Shown here piece after piece: positions 24,939 through 36,869 of a stretch of DNA of 64,000 nucleotides. The stretch is from positions 7,688,001 through 7,752,000 of the forward strand of contig NC_089390.1 of NCBI RefSeq assembly GCF_003171515.1, in the 5' to 3' direction. Under the pieces are notes generated by a model. The model was not told where the DNA came from. It did not search any database and was given only the letters and a program-made list of their open reading frames with translations. The stretch comes from Pyrenophora tritici-repentis (taxonomy: Eukaryota; Ascomycota; Dothideomycetes; Pleosporales; Pleosporaceae). Position 1 is the stretch's first letter. The number at the start of each line of letters is the position of its first letter. A program made the position numbers and the translations under genes.

Positions 24939-27900
24939 GATTTCGCATCGCAGTGACCAAGAATACTCGCTACAAGACTTACTACATGCCCACTTTGATA
25001 CGGACGAGATTTCCCGTCCACTACTGCCAGTTCAGAGCCGTTGCCTGTACTGCGCAACGATTTACCTTCTCCATCCGGGATGCTCCGCGTAACTGCTGTC
25101 TTGCAAGCGATCATCGCAAATCCATAAGGGCGACCATCTACACGACACAAGTGGCGCGTTTTTTCGACCCAATTGTGGGTTGAAGCACAGACCCGTAGCT
25201 TGATGCCGTCCGTTGCCGCTCTCCGCAACCTATCTGCCGTACCCACCTGGATATTTCCTGATCCTTCGCGTTAAGAACTATCCCCGGTATAGCAACAAAT
25301 GAGACCACGATGGTACCGAAATTGGGGTTCCATGAAAAAAGCCGAAATTAGGAAAGAGAACTACGGCCAGCATGATGATGCACAGCCCTGATCGTGGAAT
25401 CGAAGAGTGTTGACTGATAATCGAGCTGTGTTTCGATGCATACATGGTGGCGACACAGCTGACGAGCCAACGAATGGATCAGAACGATGGATTTGAAGGA
25501 CGATCTGTGGCTACCGAGATGTACCCCATATGATGTCGGTCTCGGTACGGGACGGTGGCTTGAGCCGCTGCAACAGCCACCACGTTGACATTTCGATGAT
25601 CACTTGATGTAACCTGCTGCATCAAGCTACGATATCTGCAAGACAACACATGTAATCAAACAAGCGTCCTAAAATCCTCCAACAACGCGTGAACCTGAAT
25701 CATGAGCCACCCCGCCCACATCCATTCCTACACCTACATACATGTGCCCCTTCAAAAAAGGCAAGTCAGCCACTCGTGCGCGCGGCATGCTCAACGCCAT
25801 GATTTGATAAAAGACACGCCGATGCACAAGTATTTAATATCGGATTCCTGCAGGCCGCGACCAGGATCAAGGTTAGTGTACCCTACCGCTGACAATGTAC
25901 CCACACTAGCCCACACGTTTGACTTTTTTGGTTCGACTTTATCCGTGGCAACTCAACTGGCGCGCGCTCTTCGGACCTCGTCGAAAGGAAGCGGTGGAAC
26001 TTTTTTCGAAGCGTCTTCTCGAAGACCACCGGAAGAAAAGACAGCAAGATATGGTTTACACGTATTATAGTAAAGTTGTTATAGGTCGCTACGGTAGGGA
26101 TGGGGGTGGTTTGCAAAGGGTATGTACCGGTACCTAGGGAAGGTTCCACTGAAAGGACGATGTAAGGCGGCCTAGGGGGGTTGAGCGGATGACGATGGAT
26201 GGTTATTTTACTTCCTTTTTTTGTGGCCGTTTTTCTGTTTGCTTCTTTCCAAACGGTAAACGGTCGTCATGTTTTGGTGGGTAAGGGTCCTGAGTATCTA
26301 CGGTTTGTAACGGCTGCTTAGTGCTGGGAACCAACCCATGGCTTATAGTCACATTTGGCAATGAAGTAGTTGGTAAAGAGGTTCCTTTTCACAGATGACA
26401 AGTTGCAGACTCTCTCATCGTCCTAATTTGATCAGGGGGGCGTGGGGATGGTCCAGTGTTTCTTGTCAGCTATTTGTAAGTACCTAGTGCAAGTACCTAG
26501 GGATGACTGCTGCCGGCAGCCTCACCGCCCTAGGCGCTGACCGTGATTGTTGGTGGACTGTCTGCCTAATACCGAGGTATTGCACCTAGCCTCGGAAAAC
26601 TTATGTGCCTAGTTACTAATGGAGAATCAATGACACCCTCAATGAGTTTACCAAGTCAATTTCCCCGCACAGAGAAAACTGTGATCAGCGTAATCCCCTC
26701 ACCTCAAACAGAGAACAGTGGTGTCAACTTCGTCGTCGTTCCTGATACTATATTTGAACAAGATCCTACACGCCGTATTTGCACCTTGCAACTGTTGTCA
26801 TTGGTGGCGTGAGGGGGTTAGGGGTTGGGAATGACGCCACAAAGCGGGTAGACGGGGCAGTGCTCCGGAGAAAGTGTCAACCGCCAGCTTCGAATCCATT
26901 GCGCAAGCGAGGTGATGGTGGTGAAGCGAGTGCGCGATATGGAACCTTTATGCTGAATCAATGACGACGATGGATCGATCCCCTTGTTAGATGTACAGCG
27001 ACGATGCTGCAGCAGGGAAGATCGAGCGGGACATGGGTTGTGGAAGGCTTCTGGAACCGTTCTGGAAGGGGGTCACGGAGAATACAGGGTGGGAGGTTTC
27101 TGCTTTGGGACGCATGTGGTGGGAGCGAGTTGGGGTGTGGGTGGAGTGGGAGTGATGCATGGCTTGTGCAGGTTGTGAACTGAGACTTGGGTTGTGAGGT
27201 ATCGGTGCAGGAACGACTGATGGTGTTGATGACGGAAGCTTGTCGCTGAGCAACACCTCTTCCTGCCTCAGTTGCAGTTCGATAGTTTGGGTTCATCAAC
27301 CTTTGTGTTGCAGATCGACCGGGTCCCCGCATATCCAATCCTGGGGATGATACTGCTATATCACTGTGAGTGCTATCTGTTATCAGATAGTCCCCATGGA
27401 TGAGTCCACGATTCGCGTGTTCTTGGCGAGATAACACCTGGTTTCGACCATGGAGTCTATCGCTAACAATAGACACATTTTCTAACGGTTTTTAGGGTGT
27501 ATGGTTGCAACCTTGCGTGCAGAATATATCCCTCGAAACGCTGTAACTGAAATTCTCCATTTCACTTCCGCCAGTCGACAATGCGCCATCCGGGATGGAG
27601 TCTGATTATTTCCTGGTAGTCACAAGCTGTAACTAAGATATAACAGGGTCCAAATACGCTTTCCCATCAGAATCTATATTGTAAGAAATATGCATATGTA
27701 CTAAGGATAGTGTGCAAATTGTCCAAACCATTTTCTCTAGAGACATTTGATATGACATTCGCGCACGGCTCTTCACCTGCCTGCCACAGAATGAGAATGT
27801 ATGTCTTCTGAATCGGAAAGTCAGTTTCCAAATCTAGATCATCTCTGAGGCATATTGCACTTACATATAGAACATAAGTTTCTCGCTATGCCTGATGACT

Positions 27901-28223
27901 TCAAGTTTACCTAGGTAGTAGAGTTAGTGTGATGTCATTTCCAAAGTTCGGTAATGATGCCAGCAGAAGAATCCATGCCGATATATCAGCCGAAGCAAAC
28001 TGAGGAACCGGAATGTAATCTGATGTTTTTTTACTTTTGCATCAGCTCCAGCCAGAAGACAAGAGGAGATGATACGAAGTTGGCGGACATGATGCACGAG
28101 CCATCAGAGGTCGCGCTGCGCAGACTGTGCATCAGGTTAGCGCGACTGGATCCACTAAAATTTCTTGCAACTTCAACATTTCCAGCGCGCGCCGACTACG
28201 ATCACGGTATCATCTCACACATC
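24939..28223. other. Largest gene-poor stretch (3.3 kb)
   Basis: No gene is supported. Overlapping frames near 25700-26150 and 26958-27476 look like chance frames: His/Ser/Pro-rich, with no conserved motif. The stretch has several copies of the palindromic core ACCTAGG (26132, 26495, 27909). The open frame leading into LCP5 begins at 27954, but its first 90 codons do not resemble the family. Confidence 0.45.
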
Positions 28224-29300
28224 ATGGCCGTCGACAACTCACTGGAGGCGCTTCTCGTGACACTCACTACATCGATACAATCCGCCACTGAGGCACTTCC
28301 AACCGATGACATTTTACCTCCAAAGGACGGTATTTCGTTACTGGATGTCAAGAACGAACTACTACTGTCCTATCTGCAAAACCTTGTTTTCCTCATCCTA
28401 CTCAAGTTGAGATCGCGAAAAGGCGACCAGAAAGAGGCGGATCTTCACTTTCAAGATGAGGTGGTTCAAAAGCTTGTAGAGTTGAGGGTGTATCTGGAGA
28501 AGGGTGTGCGGCCACTGGAGAGTCGCCTCAAATACCAAATCGACAAGATCTTGAGAACAGCAGATGACGCTACCCGACGGAATGCTCAGGCAACTGCCAA
28601 GCCAATATCGAAGCCGAACAAGAGAAACGCAGACACAGGATCCGATTCGGACGTAAGCGATGCCGAATCAAACGGCTCCGCACAAACCGAGGAAGACGAA
28701 GACGAGATGGCTTACGGTCCCCGTCGCGCCCTGGTGACCCGTCAAAAGACCGAAGCCGCTGCAGAGCGCGCACGTGAATCAGCAAAGGACGGTATTTACC
28801 GCCCGCCAAAGATTACTCCCATGGCTATGCCGACGCCCGAGGGCAGGGAAGCACGCCGTGAGCGCCGCCCAGGAAAATCCGCGACGCTGGATGAGTTCAT
28901 TGCTACTGAGATGTCTTCTGCACCCATTGCCGAACCCAGCATCGGCTCCACAATCACAAACGGTGGCCGACACACCAAATCCGAGCGTGAGCGCCGCGAA
29001 GAGAACGAGAGGCGAGAGTACGAAGAAGCCAACTTTACGCGCTTGGCGCCGAAGAGCAAGAAGGAGACTGCCAAGCAGAAGGCTAGGCAGCAACGTGACG
29101 GTGGTTTTGGTGGCGAGGAGTGGAGAGGGTTGAGTTCGGGTATTGACCGAATTGAGCGGCTCACGCAGAAGAAGGGTGGTACTCTGGGAAGTCTCGAGAA
29201 AAGTCGGAAGAGGCCTGTGGGCGATGGGCCAAGGGGGTCGGGATCGGCCGCAGGAGATGCGTTTGAGAAAAGGAGAAAGGTTGTTGGAAGGTACAAGTAA
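28224..29300 (+). CDS. lcp5: U3 snoRNP/SSU processome protein Lcp5 (Sas10/Utp3/neuroguidin family)
   Basis: One exon, 358 residues from ATG 28224 (MAVDNSLEALLVTLTTSIQS). The frame is open back to 27954, but the extra residues (Phe/Cys-rich) do not fit the family, so I start at 28224. The N-terminal Sas10/Utp3/C1D domain (about residues 5-100) shows the hallmark KNELLLSYLQNLVFLILLK. It is followed by RLKYQIDKIL, an acidic patch with DSDVSDAESN, YGPRRALV, and a basic C-terminus ending KRRKVVGRYK. Lcp5 acts in the nucleolus in 18S rRNA maturation with the small-subunit processome. Sas10/Utp3 itself is usually longer, so Lcp5 is the better call. Confidence 0.85.
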   Translation: MAVDNSLEALLVTLTTSIQSATEALPTDDILPPKDGISLLDVKNELLLSYLQNLVFLILLKLRSRKGDQKEADLHFQDEVVQKLVELRVYLEKGVRPLESRLKYQIDKILRTADDATRRNAQATAKPISKPNKRNADTGSDSDVSDAESNGSAQTEEDEDEMAYGPRRALVTRQKTEAAAERARESAKDGIYRPPKITPMAMPTPEGREARRERRPGKSATLDEFIATEMSSAPIAEPSIGSTITNGGRHTKSERERREENERREYEEANFTRLAPKSKKETAKQKARQQRDGGFGGEEWRGLSSGIDRIERLTQKKGGTLGSLEKSRKRPVGDGPRGSGSAAGDAFEKRRKVVGRYK

Positions 29301-29798
29301 TGTATTGGAGTTTATTTGGGTATCTACTACCGGTACAGTGGCGACTAGGCGACCCTGAGAAATATATTTGCACTTTTACAAGTTCATGTTCACCATACAC
29401 ACGCCCGTGTCCGATATATGTGAATACCATCTCGAAACAACAGTGATATCTGGAGTCCAAGTGGAGATTACTGAAACTAGTTTTGAAGTCCAATTGGAGA
29501 GACGAGCACATGGTGATAAGTTGTGGCGCTCTCCATACGAGAAGATCTTACACACTAGCTTACAAGTCTTGTAGAGGTTAGTGCAGATGTCAGATTAAGA
29601 CGCAAAGATGCTTATATGTGGACAGCAGGATATGTAATATCCTCCAGCGTATCCTAGTTGTTCTAAGAGGAGTGTTGTTCGTGGTTAACAAGCCTGTACA
29701 TACTTCCAATCATAGTGGAAATTTGCCAAGAGCGTTCAAACGATAATATACATATTGAAGTATTCGGTCGGGTAAGATTCGGCCGATTCGGAGCAAAT
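29301..29798. other. Convergent intergenic gap
   Basis: Between the stop codons of LCP5 (plus) and ZIM17 (minus). It should hold both 3' untranslated regions. No other feature is seen. Confidence 0.55.
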
Positions 29799-30444
29799 TT
29801 AGTCTTGAGACGGCTTCGATGGTGTTGGTTGTTCGGCGAGGCGGTTGTCACCTTTGGGCGTGGATTCAACGTGAAACTGTGCTGACCGGGGTGTCGTGCT
29901 TCCGTCGTCCCAGAACTCGACATCGCCTTCGGCGCTCAAAGAGCCCTTCTTGACGAGGTTGCCCTTTTCCCGCATCAGGTCTTCGATCGTGACGGACTTG
30001 TCGGAAAAGACCTACGTCAGGTTAGCTTGTGGGTGTGCTTGTAGCGACTGCTCGGTGTACTTTGAGATGATCGCTAATCAGATGCCTATTCTTGCAGTCC
30101 GGACATTGGATCAGCACGGTACCATGGTGGTAGCCCTGTTTGGATAGGCGGTGCGACGAGCGTGTCTTGCAGACATTGCAGGTAAAGGTGAGCTCGTAGG
30201 ACGGGACTTGATCGCGTTCTAATCGCGAGTCGGGAGCATTGGGCGATGTTGGGGAGGCGGCGCTTGACTCGAACCGGGCGAAAGAGGTAATGCGGGCTCG
30301 TGCTGTAGCAATTGAAGGGCGTACGACAGCGCAGGCGCACCTTCGCGGCGTGTGAAGGAGGCGGCTTGTCGGGGTTGGAATGTGCCGCGGCGCAGTGCTT
30401 CTGGCAAAGGCGCGCAAGACAGACAATGACGACGACGAGCGCAT
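29799..30444 (-). CDS. zim17: Mitochondrial DNL-type zinc-finger chaperone Zim17/Tim15/Hep1
   Basis: Exons 30444-30061 and 30011-29799 with a 49-bp intron give 198 residues. The N-terminus is a long Arg/Ser-rich mitochondrial presequence ([16 protein letters not shown]..). The zinc ribbon begins [14 protein letters not shown] and closes with [16 protein letters not shown], giving two CxxC pairs. The join reads DHLK then [13 protein letters not shown]. The DNL motif itself appears as DHL in this position, and EDLMREKG follows as in the family. Zim17 keeps the mitochondrial Hsp70 Ssc1 soluble and active in matrix protein import. It is divergent from CUL3 with a 555-bp gap. Confidence 0.92.
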
Positions 30445-30999
30445 GTCGATGTGATTGAACTGTGTCTGGATTGAGAGAGACGTGACGGATTATGTCTCGA
30501 CTGGAGTATGTGCACTTTGAACGGAAGTGCAGCGGGCAAAGAATAAATCACCGAGCGCCAAGCGATGACGATGGCAGCTTCCGCTCAGTGGGGAATATGC
30601 CCGCAACCAGCCCCGGCACTTGAACCAACACTTCTCCCCCACTCGCGCTCACGGCTGTGTCTGCACTTCTTTGACAGTTCTCTTCTTGCCGCATATTATT
30701 GCTTGTTGGTAGTCTCAAACCCATATCCACCCGTGGCGACCGCGCCATTGTATTCAGCCTTTCAGTCGCCCGCTCACCTCCGCCATCGCTATCGCCAAAG
30801 GCCGACTAGAAGATTCCAATACACATCCAAGCCAAACAAGCATGATTGCAGGACGAGGAAGGCAGCGCATTCGGCCGCCAAGGAGGGTATGTTGTGCGCG
30901 CTCATCTTTACCTTCACCTCCATCTTGACGGCGTATCTGGTATTATATACGAGCCTTACCTCCGTTTCTAATCCCAACATAACCAACACGAGACTAACC
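30445..30999. promoter_or_regulatory. Divergent upstream region of ZIM17 and CUL3
   Basis: 555 bases between the two start codons. A frame open from 30565 into CUL3 exists, but its sequence upstream of 31000 does not resemble cullins and I treat it as leader. A GTATTATATACG element near 30938, about 60 bases before the CUL3 ATG, might be a TATA box. Confidence 0.45.
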
Positions 31000-33580
31000 A
31001 TGGCGCCATCACAGGGCCTTCACGGCGACGAGGTCGATTTCGAGAACACGTGGGCTACCATCGAGGCCGCCTTTAGGGAGATACACACCAAGAACGCGTC
31101 CAAGCTATCGTACGAGGAGCTGTATCGCCACGCGTACCGTATCGTTTTGAAAAAGAAGGGCGAAAACCTTTACAACAAAGTGCACGAATTTGAGCGCAGC
31201 TGGCTGAGCAGCGAGGTTCGCGCCTCGATCCAGCAACTACTGTCACCAAACCTTCTTGTCAACACACAGGGTGTAGGCGGCACTACGGCCAATGAGCGAC
31301 GTGTTGCAGGCGAGAAGTTTCTAAAGGGACTGAGGCAGGCATGGGGCGATCACCAAATCTGCACGAGCATGCTGGCAGACGTCCTCATGTACATGGTAAG
31401 ACGATGATCATCCCCGTTATTCGACCAAAAGGACACAGCTAACGCGGACTGGTCCAAGGATCGTGTTTATTGTGCAGACCATAGACGGCCATCAATATAC
31501 AACGCCGCCATGGTCCTGTTTCGCGACGAGATTCTGGAATCGAGAATCTCCGTGACCGACGTTCGAACCATTCTTCAGCTGCTGAACCACACCATCCTGG
31601 ACCAGATCCAGATGGAACGCGACGGCGATGTCATTGACAAACAACTCATCAAGTCCTGTGTTTGGATGTTGGAAGGGCTGCATGAGGGTGACGTGGAAGC
31701 AGAAGAACAGCGGCTGTACAACACGTCTTTCGAGAAAGAGTACCTCGACACGAGTAGGCTCATCTACCGTCAAGAATCGGAGCTCCTCTTGCGCGACTCC
31801 CAAGCTGGCGCATACTGCAAACACACGCGACGCCGAATTTATGAAGAAGACGAGCGTTGTAAGCAAACACTACTGGAGAGCACTGGGCCTAAGATACAAA
31901 AGGTAGTAGAGGACGAGATGATCAAGAACCGCATCCACGAACTTATCGACATGGATAGCGGCGTCCGCTTCATGATCGACAACCACATGGTGGAAGAGCT
32001 CCAGCTGATCTACGACTTGAACGCTCGTGTAGACGACAGGAAGATGGAGCTTACCCGAGCGATACAACAACGCATCGTTGAAATGGGTTCAGACATCAAC
32101 AAGGACGCCATCGCAGCATCGCAGGCGCCTGTCACAGCACCAACTTCTGACCCTGCTGACAAGGGCAAAGCCCCTGCGCAGGAGAAGAACTTGAACGCAC
32201 AGACAGTCGCCGCCATCAAGTGGGTTGAGGATGTACTTTTGTTGAAGGACAAATTTGACAAGATCTGGCAATTGTCTTTCCTCGGCGATCCACTGTTGCA
32301 GCAGGCGCAGACACAGAGCTTTACCGACTTCATCAACTCACCATTGTTCCCGCGATCATCCGAGTACATCTCTCTCTTCATTGATGAAAACATGAAGAAG
32401 GGAATCAAGGGCAAAACGGAGACAGAGATTGATGCTGTCCTGGAAAAGGCCATCGTCTTACTCCGATATGTCCAAGACAAGGACCTCTTGCAGCGCTATT
32501 ACAAGAAGCATCTTTGCCGTCGCTTGTTAATGAACAAGTCGATCAGCAACGAGGTAGAGAAGCAGATGATTTCTAAGATGAAGATCGAGCTTGGGAATAA
32601 CTTCACGCTGAAGCTGGAGGCCATGTTCAAGGACATGACTCTTTCAGAAGAGTTCACAGCTGGTTACAAGAAACATGTCGAGGGCCTGGGTGAGAAAGAT
32701 CCAAATCGTATTGAGCTATCCATCAACGTGCTCACCAGTGGGACATGGCCCCTCGAGACCATGGGTGGAGTGGCCGCCGGCAAGGAAGATAAGCGACCAG
32801 AATGCATCTACCCTGCTGCCGTGGAGAAACTGAAGAGCGGGTTCAAGAATTTTTACGACAAACGGCACACGGGACGACAGCTTCGCTGGCTCGCCAACAT
32901 GGGTTCCGCCGATATCAAGGCCGTATTCCCCAAGGTGCCGCAAAAGGACGGATCGTTCAAGGAGCGCCGTCATGATCTCAACGTTTCAACGTACGGCATG
33001 ATCATTCTTCTTCTATTCAACGACGTCGGTGAAGGTGAACACCTGACTTTCGAGGAGATCCAAGCCCGGACCAAGATCCCGCCCACTGATCTCATCAGGA
33101 ATCTGCAGTCGCTCGCTGTGGCGCCCAAGACGCGTATATTGATAAAAGAGCCCATGTCCAAGGATGTGAAGCCCAGCGACCGCTTCTTTTTCAATGAGGG
33201 CTTCCAGGGCAAATTCATCAAGATCAAGGTTGGTGTCGTTAGTGGCGGCAATAAAGTTGAGAGCGATCGTGAGCGACGAGAGACGGAGAAGAAGAACGAT
33301 GACTCGCGATGCTTCTGTATTGAGGCAGCAATTGTGCGAATCATGAAGTACGTCTATGATTTCTCATGAAAGGGGCCAAGTGCTAACACATGACAGGCAA
33401 CGCAAACAACTATCGCACCAACAGCTCATGTCGGAAACCATCACTCAACTCGCCGGACAGTTCAAGCCCGAGGTGGCCATGGTCAAGAAGCGTATTGAAT
33501 CGCTTCTTGAGCGCGAATACATTGAGCGCATTGAGCGCACCGAAACTGAACAGACGGATTCATACCGATACCTAGCGTAG
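31000..33580 (+). CDS. cul3: Cullin-3, scaffold of CRL3 ubiquitin ligases
   Basis: Exons 31000-31395, 31459-33347 and 33397-33580 give 822 residues. The start is MAPSQGLHGDEVDFENTW. The first join reads VLMYM then DRVYCADHRRPSIYNAA, the conserved first cullin repeat. Then come helical cullin repeats (about residues 15-370) and the cullin homology domain (NVLTSGTWPL, YDKRHTGRQLRWLANMGSADIKA). The winged-helix B domain holds the neddylation site in IVRIMKQRK, where the lysine codon is split by the second intron, and the C-terminus is the canonical ending YIERIERTETEQTDSYRYLA. Cul3 bridges BTB-domain substrate adaptors to Rbx1 and an E2. It is distinguished from Cul1 and Cul4 by the DxxxFENTW start and the KLSYEELYRHAY segment. 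Confidence 0.95.
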
Positions 33581-34391
33581 TAGAGAAGCTGGCCGTGTTC
33601 TTTCGTATGGCGTTTTAGGCGAGCTTTGGGTTTTCAGCACTGGTGTGAAATAGCATCGCTGAGTGCATAGCATTGGCGTCTCTGGGTGAAGGGTATGGGC
33701 GTCATAAAGGGTCCATGTAGATAGCCGAGGGGCAATCTAAGGGTTTCTGTTCTAGCACTTCCAAACACCGAGGAAATGGTGGTTCTTTCAGCTCCCGTGG
33801 TACGTCTATGCATCAACGGGTACACTAGAAGCCTCGAGCGCGTCATGTCGGAGTTGGTTGGAGATGGGTGGGTGATGACGACGCCCAAGCTCAGCTGTCA
33901 TGATCGGCGGCCTTGGCAGCCCATTCGCACAAACTACGCAACCCCACCTTTCTACCCTGAGCCAACACTAGCACTTTCCAAATCGTGGCTAGAACACCGC
34001 ACAAGTACCTCAACCCCCACATGCCCGACCGCACAAACCGCGCACACCAATCAGCAAACGCTGACCATTGAATATTATCGGTAAGACGCCGGCCCAAACT
34101 GTCAAGGTAGCCAGTAGTATAGCTTCCGTCGACACTTCTCGAACGACATCATGGCGACGTGAGAGGGGCAAACGCCCGATCCGCATATGCAGAATGCCGC
34201 CACTGAGGGTGTGCAAGTCGGAGCTACGACATTTTCGTCCGCACAAGTCGCGCGTAGTAGATATATAAGACCATCCGCTATCCGTCTTCTCTTCTCTCAT
34301 CCACCACATTGCAACCGATCAAGTCTTACAATCCAACCTTCAAACACCAACCTCAACCACTCAAACCAAACCACCCCTACCAACTATCAAA
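33581..34391. promoter_or_regulatory. Upstream region of the copper metallothionein gene, with TATA box at 34262-34269
   Basis: No coding frame is supported. TATATAAG at 34262-34269 lies about 123-130 bases upstream of the metallothionein ATG, followed by a C/A-rich leader with few G. This is what a strongly inducible fungal gene looks like. I did not find a clear copper-response element by eye. Confidence 0.6.
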
Positions 34392-34525
34392 ATGGGTAAC
34401 TGCGGCTGCGCTCAAGGCCAATGCAACTGCGGCACCACCTGCAACTGCGATGGCTGCCCTGTACGTCAATAGTCCTTTCTTCGTCTTGGAGTCGCTTTGT
34501 ACTAACTGTTTTGTAGGCCAAGTAA
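34392..34525 (+). CDS. Copper metallothionein, 25 residues
   Basis: Exon 34392-34460 codes 23 residues and exon 34517-34525 adds Ala-Lys-stop, across a 56-bp intron (GTACGT..CTAAC..TAG). The 25-residue product opens MGNCGCAQGQCNCG and has seven cysteines at 4, 6, 11, 13, 17, 19 and 22, in three CxC pairs plus a single. There is no aromatic residue or His. This is the pattern of the short copper metallothioneins typified by Neurospora CuMT, which chelate Cu(I) as a thiolate cluster in the cytosol. It has a strong TATA box and leader. It lies tail to tail with a Ctr copper importer, 383 bp apart, which supports a copper role. The gene is far below usual ORF length cut-offs. Confidence 0.9.
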
Positions 34526-34908
34526 GCCACTCACTTGTGCTTTACGAAGTGATGGCGGTCTCGATGGACGTTAAACGGTCAGCTACATCTTCTCATCCCT
34601 CTTTGCCGACTGCCTCGCTAATACCTTGTAGATGATATCCCTGTATTTTCATACTGAATTACACATCCCTACTGGGGTTGTAACACACTGAACTACATGT
34701 TTCCGTGGGAGGCGTTGGATAAATGGGTCATGGAGGGATCACGGCAACACCTTCGAGATGTGTGAGGAGGAATTCTGACGACTAAGAAGGGTAACTACCA
34801 TACATGATTCAATCAAGCTTCCCATAACCTGACACTGATTACTGCCTTGTGCTGTGAAGTGATACCTCTTGAGTTACACACTACCCGTTCTCTGCCATTC
34901 CCCATGCT
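34526..34908. other. Convergent gap between metallothionein and copper transporter genes
   Basis: Non-coding. It should hold both 3' untranslated regions. No other element is seen. Confidence 0.55.
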
Positions 34909-35514
34909 CTACCCACAGCACACGGTAACATTCTCCTGCATACGGTCCTCACCATTATTCCCAACCTTGAAGCTCTCCCACCCAAAAATGAAATTCCCAA
35001 TATACACACCTAGAAAGATGCAAAGGATAAAGTACCCATTATAGTACATTGCCAGCAACATGACAATATACGCTACCGCAAACTGGCATGTATGCAACAG
35101 CGTCCTGATCGCCTGTTGCACCAGACTCGGTCTGTATACCTCCGCTGTCGTCGTCATCCTTGAATTCTTAGTCCTATCCGAAGATGCGTGAACCATCGTC
35201 TCCCCGGCCCCATCACTGTTCTTCTTATGCTGAGCCACAATGAAACCATCATATTCTTTGCCTGCGTGACGAAGGAACTCGATCAAGATAGCGAGAAGCA
35301 CGATACCGACGCAGGAAATGCCGAACGTGGTGGTCGAGTGGATATGCCAGCTTGAAGACATGAAACATGTGTCTAACACGTTCCAGTTCCAGAGCATCTG
35401 TGGAAGTTGTTAGATTGGGGATGGGTAATGGTAATGGGTGAGAGAGGGGCTTACGCTGATTTTGCAGCCGTTGCCCATGTTCATGCTGTGTGCAGCGGGC
35501 ATTGCTGTATCCAT
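34909..35514 (-). CDS. Ctr-family high-affinity copper transporter
   Basis: Exons 35514-35455 and 35397-34909 (57-bp intron) give 182 residues. The N-terminus MDTAMPAAHSMNMGNGCKIS holds Met/His copper-binding residues and joins to MLWNWNVLDTCFMSSSWHI, the conserved entry to TM1. TM1 is about 41-62. A hydrophilic loop follows (about 63-110). TM2 (about 122-138) contains the M133-x3-M137 selectivity motif, and TM3 (about 142-158) contains G150-x3-G154 for trimer packing. The C-terminus ends with a Cys-Cys pair at 180-181, a Cu(I) handoff site. This matches Ctr3/Ctr2-type plasma- or vacuolar-membrane Cu(I) channels, and which membrane is not decidable here. It lies convergent to the metallothionein gene. 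Confidence 0.9.
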
Positions 35515-36869
35515 GATCTTGGCTGGATGTGGTGTTGTTGTTTGGTAAAAGAGGAGTCGTTCTTCTTGCGCTGAGGTTATTGAAACCTTCAGATGAGGCG
35601 AGGTGGGTGATTGAGCAAGTTTTGGGGACGTTTGCGAATGCGGATGTGAATTGTACTGACGTGGAGGGTGATAACGTCTTCTGATGAACGTTTGTTTGTT
35701 TGAGAATGTTTTGGATGTAGTAGAAGTGTACGAAGTCTGTCGAGACAGCCTAGGAAAGAGGTATCTCCTATCAAAGATATACTTTTCGCTGCCTTGTTAT
35801 TCTCGTCGTGCGAAGCTGTACCATGGTACTGTCCAGAAGCGACCCAAAACTCCTGCTCCTAAGAGAAAATATATGATAGTCAAAAATTAACCCCGATCCG
35901 AGATGGAATGCCGCCCCCAACCATGGAACGAGGCAGGGACGTTACGCAGATGATATGTGGGTAACTACTTGAGTGAACCACTGCAGGAGGATGCATCATC
36001 GACCCACTGAACCATCAAACATCCCGCTTCTTGATGCATGACAATTATCACGGCTACAAGATATACTCCTATAGCGCAGAACTGCACGTTTGCTTGCAGT
36101 TAGATATTGCACTCCCGCCGAGTTAGGTTTTAGAACACGACAGCTGCGATTAGAGTTGCGTCGAAGTTTATGTGCTTCGGAAGGGTGCATAGTTTATTAC
36201 ACCAAATTACGATGCGATTACAGCTGCATAGATAGTTGCATTTTGTTCATCGGCAGTGGCGGTTGCGGTGTTACGAACTATTCCACAACATGTCGATCCA
36301 CGCATGCCCGGAAATTTTGCTCACAGCTCGGGTTACATACATGCTGTGCAACAATGTCCATGTGGGCTGATGGAATGATATTTAGGGTAAAAGATCATGG
36401 AAAAGGCTCTCTGAGGTACTAGATGAGCGATGGCTATGATGCTCAATACGTCAAGGATGATGGCCTATCATGGTGTGATTAGGTATGTGTCTGCCGTCTA
36501 AACTGCTGCGTTGTTATCTGTCGCATATGGTAGCGAGCACATGAGAAAGTTTGTGCTGAGCTGGATTTATGTCGCTTACCATATGGAGGGAAGCGGGGGT
36601 CGATGTTGCCAAGAGAGTCGTGAATGCGTTTGGTCTTGGAGATAATTTGGATCAACGTGTTACGGGTTTTACATCGGGATTGGTACATGAGCACTTGGCG
36701 TAGATAGTGTTGAAAGTTGCAGTTGTTCATCATGCTTTCCTTCCTTTCAGCACTATTGTAGTAGTTGTCGCGGTCGCCTTTGGCGCCTCCTTCTTTGGGG
36801 TTTGCCACACCACCTTGCAACTTCCCCAAGAACATTTCCACAGTTCAATTCTTACTCTGCCTTCTACCA
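35515..36869. other. Gene-poor stretch before the P450 relic
   Basis: No gene is supported. Frames at 36090-36422 (plus) and 36479-36841 (minus) have no family resemblance. Composition is T- and A-richer than the housekeeping regions. Confidence 0.45.

Noticed and set aside
26880..26910. TTCGAATCC resembling a tRNA T-arm
   Set aside because: No matching D-arm, anticodon arm or acceptor stem could be found around it. No tRNA is supported in the window.
26958..27476. 172-codon minus frame in the large gene-poor stretch
   Set aside because: Pro/His/Ser-rich with no conserved motif and no splice support.
27954..28223. N-terminal extension of LCP5 with 90 extra codons
   Set aside because: The extra sequence is Phe/Cys-rich and does not fit Sas10/Lcp5. 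The ATG at 28224 gives the expected start.
30565..30999. N-terminal extension of CUL3 in the same open frame
   Set aside because: The sequence has no cullin similarity. The cullin N-terminus begins properly at 31000.
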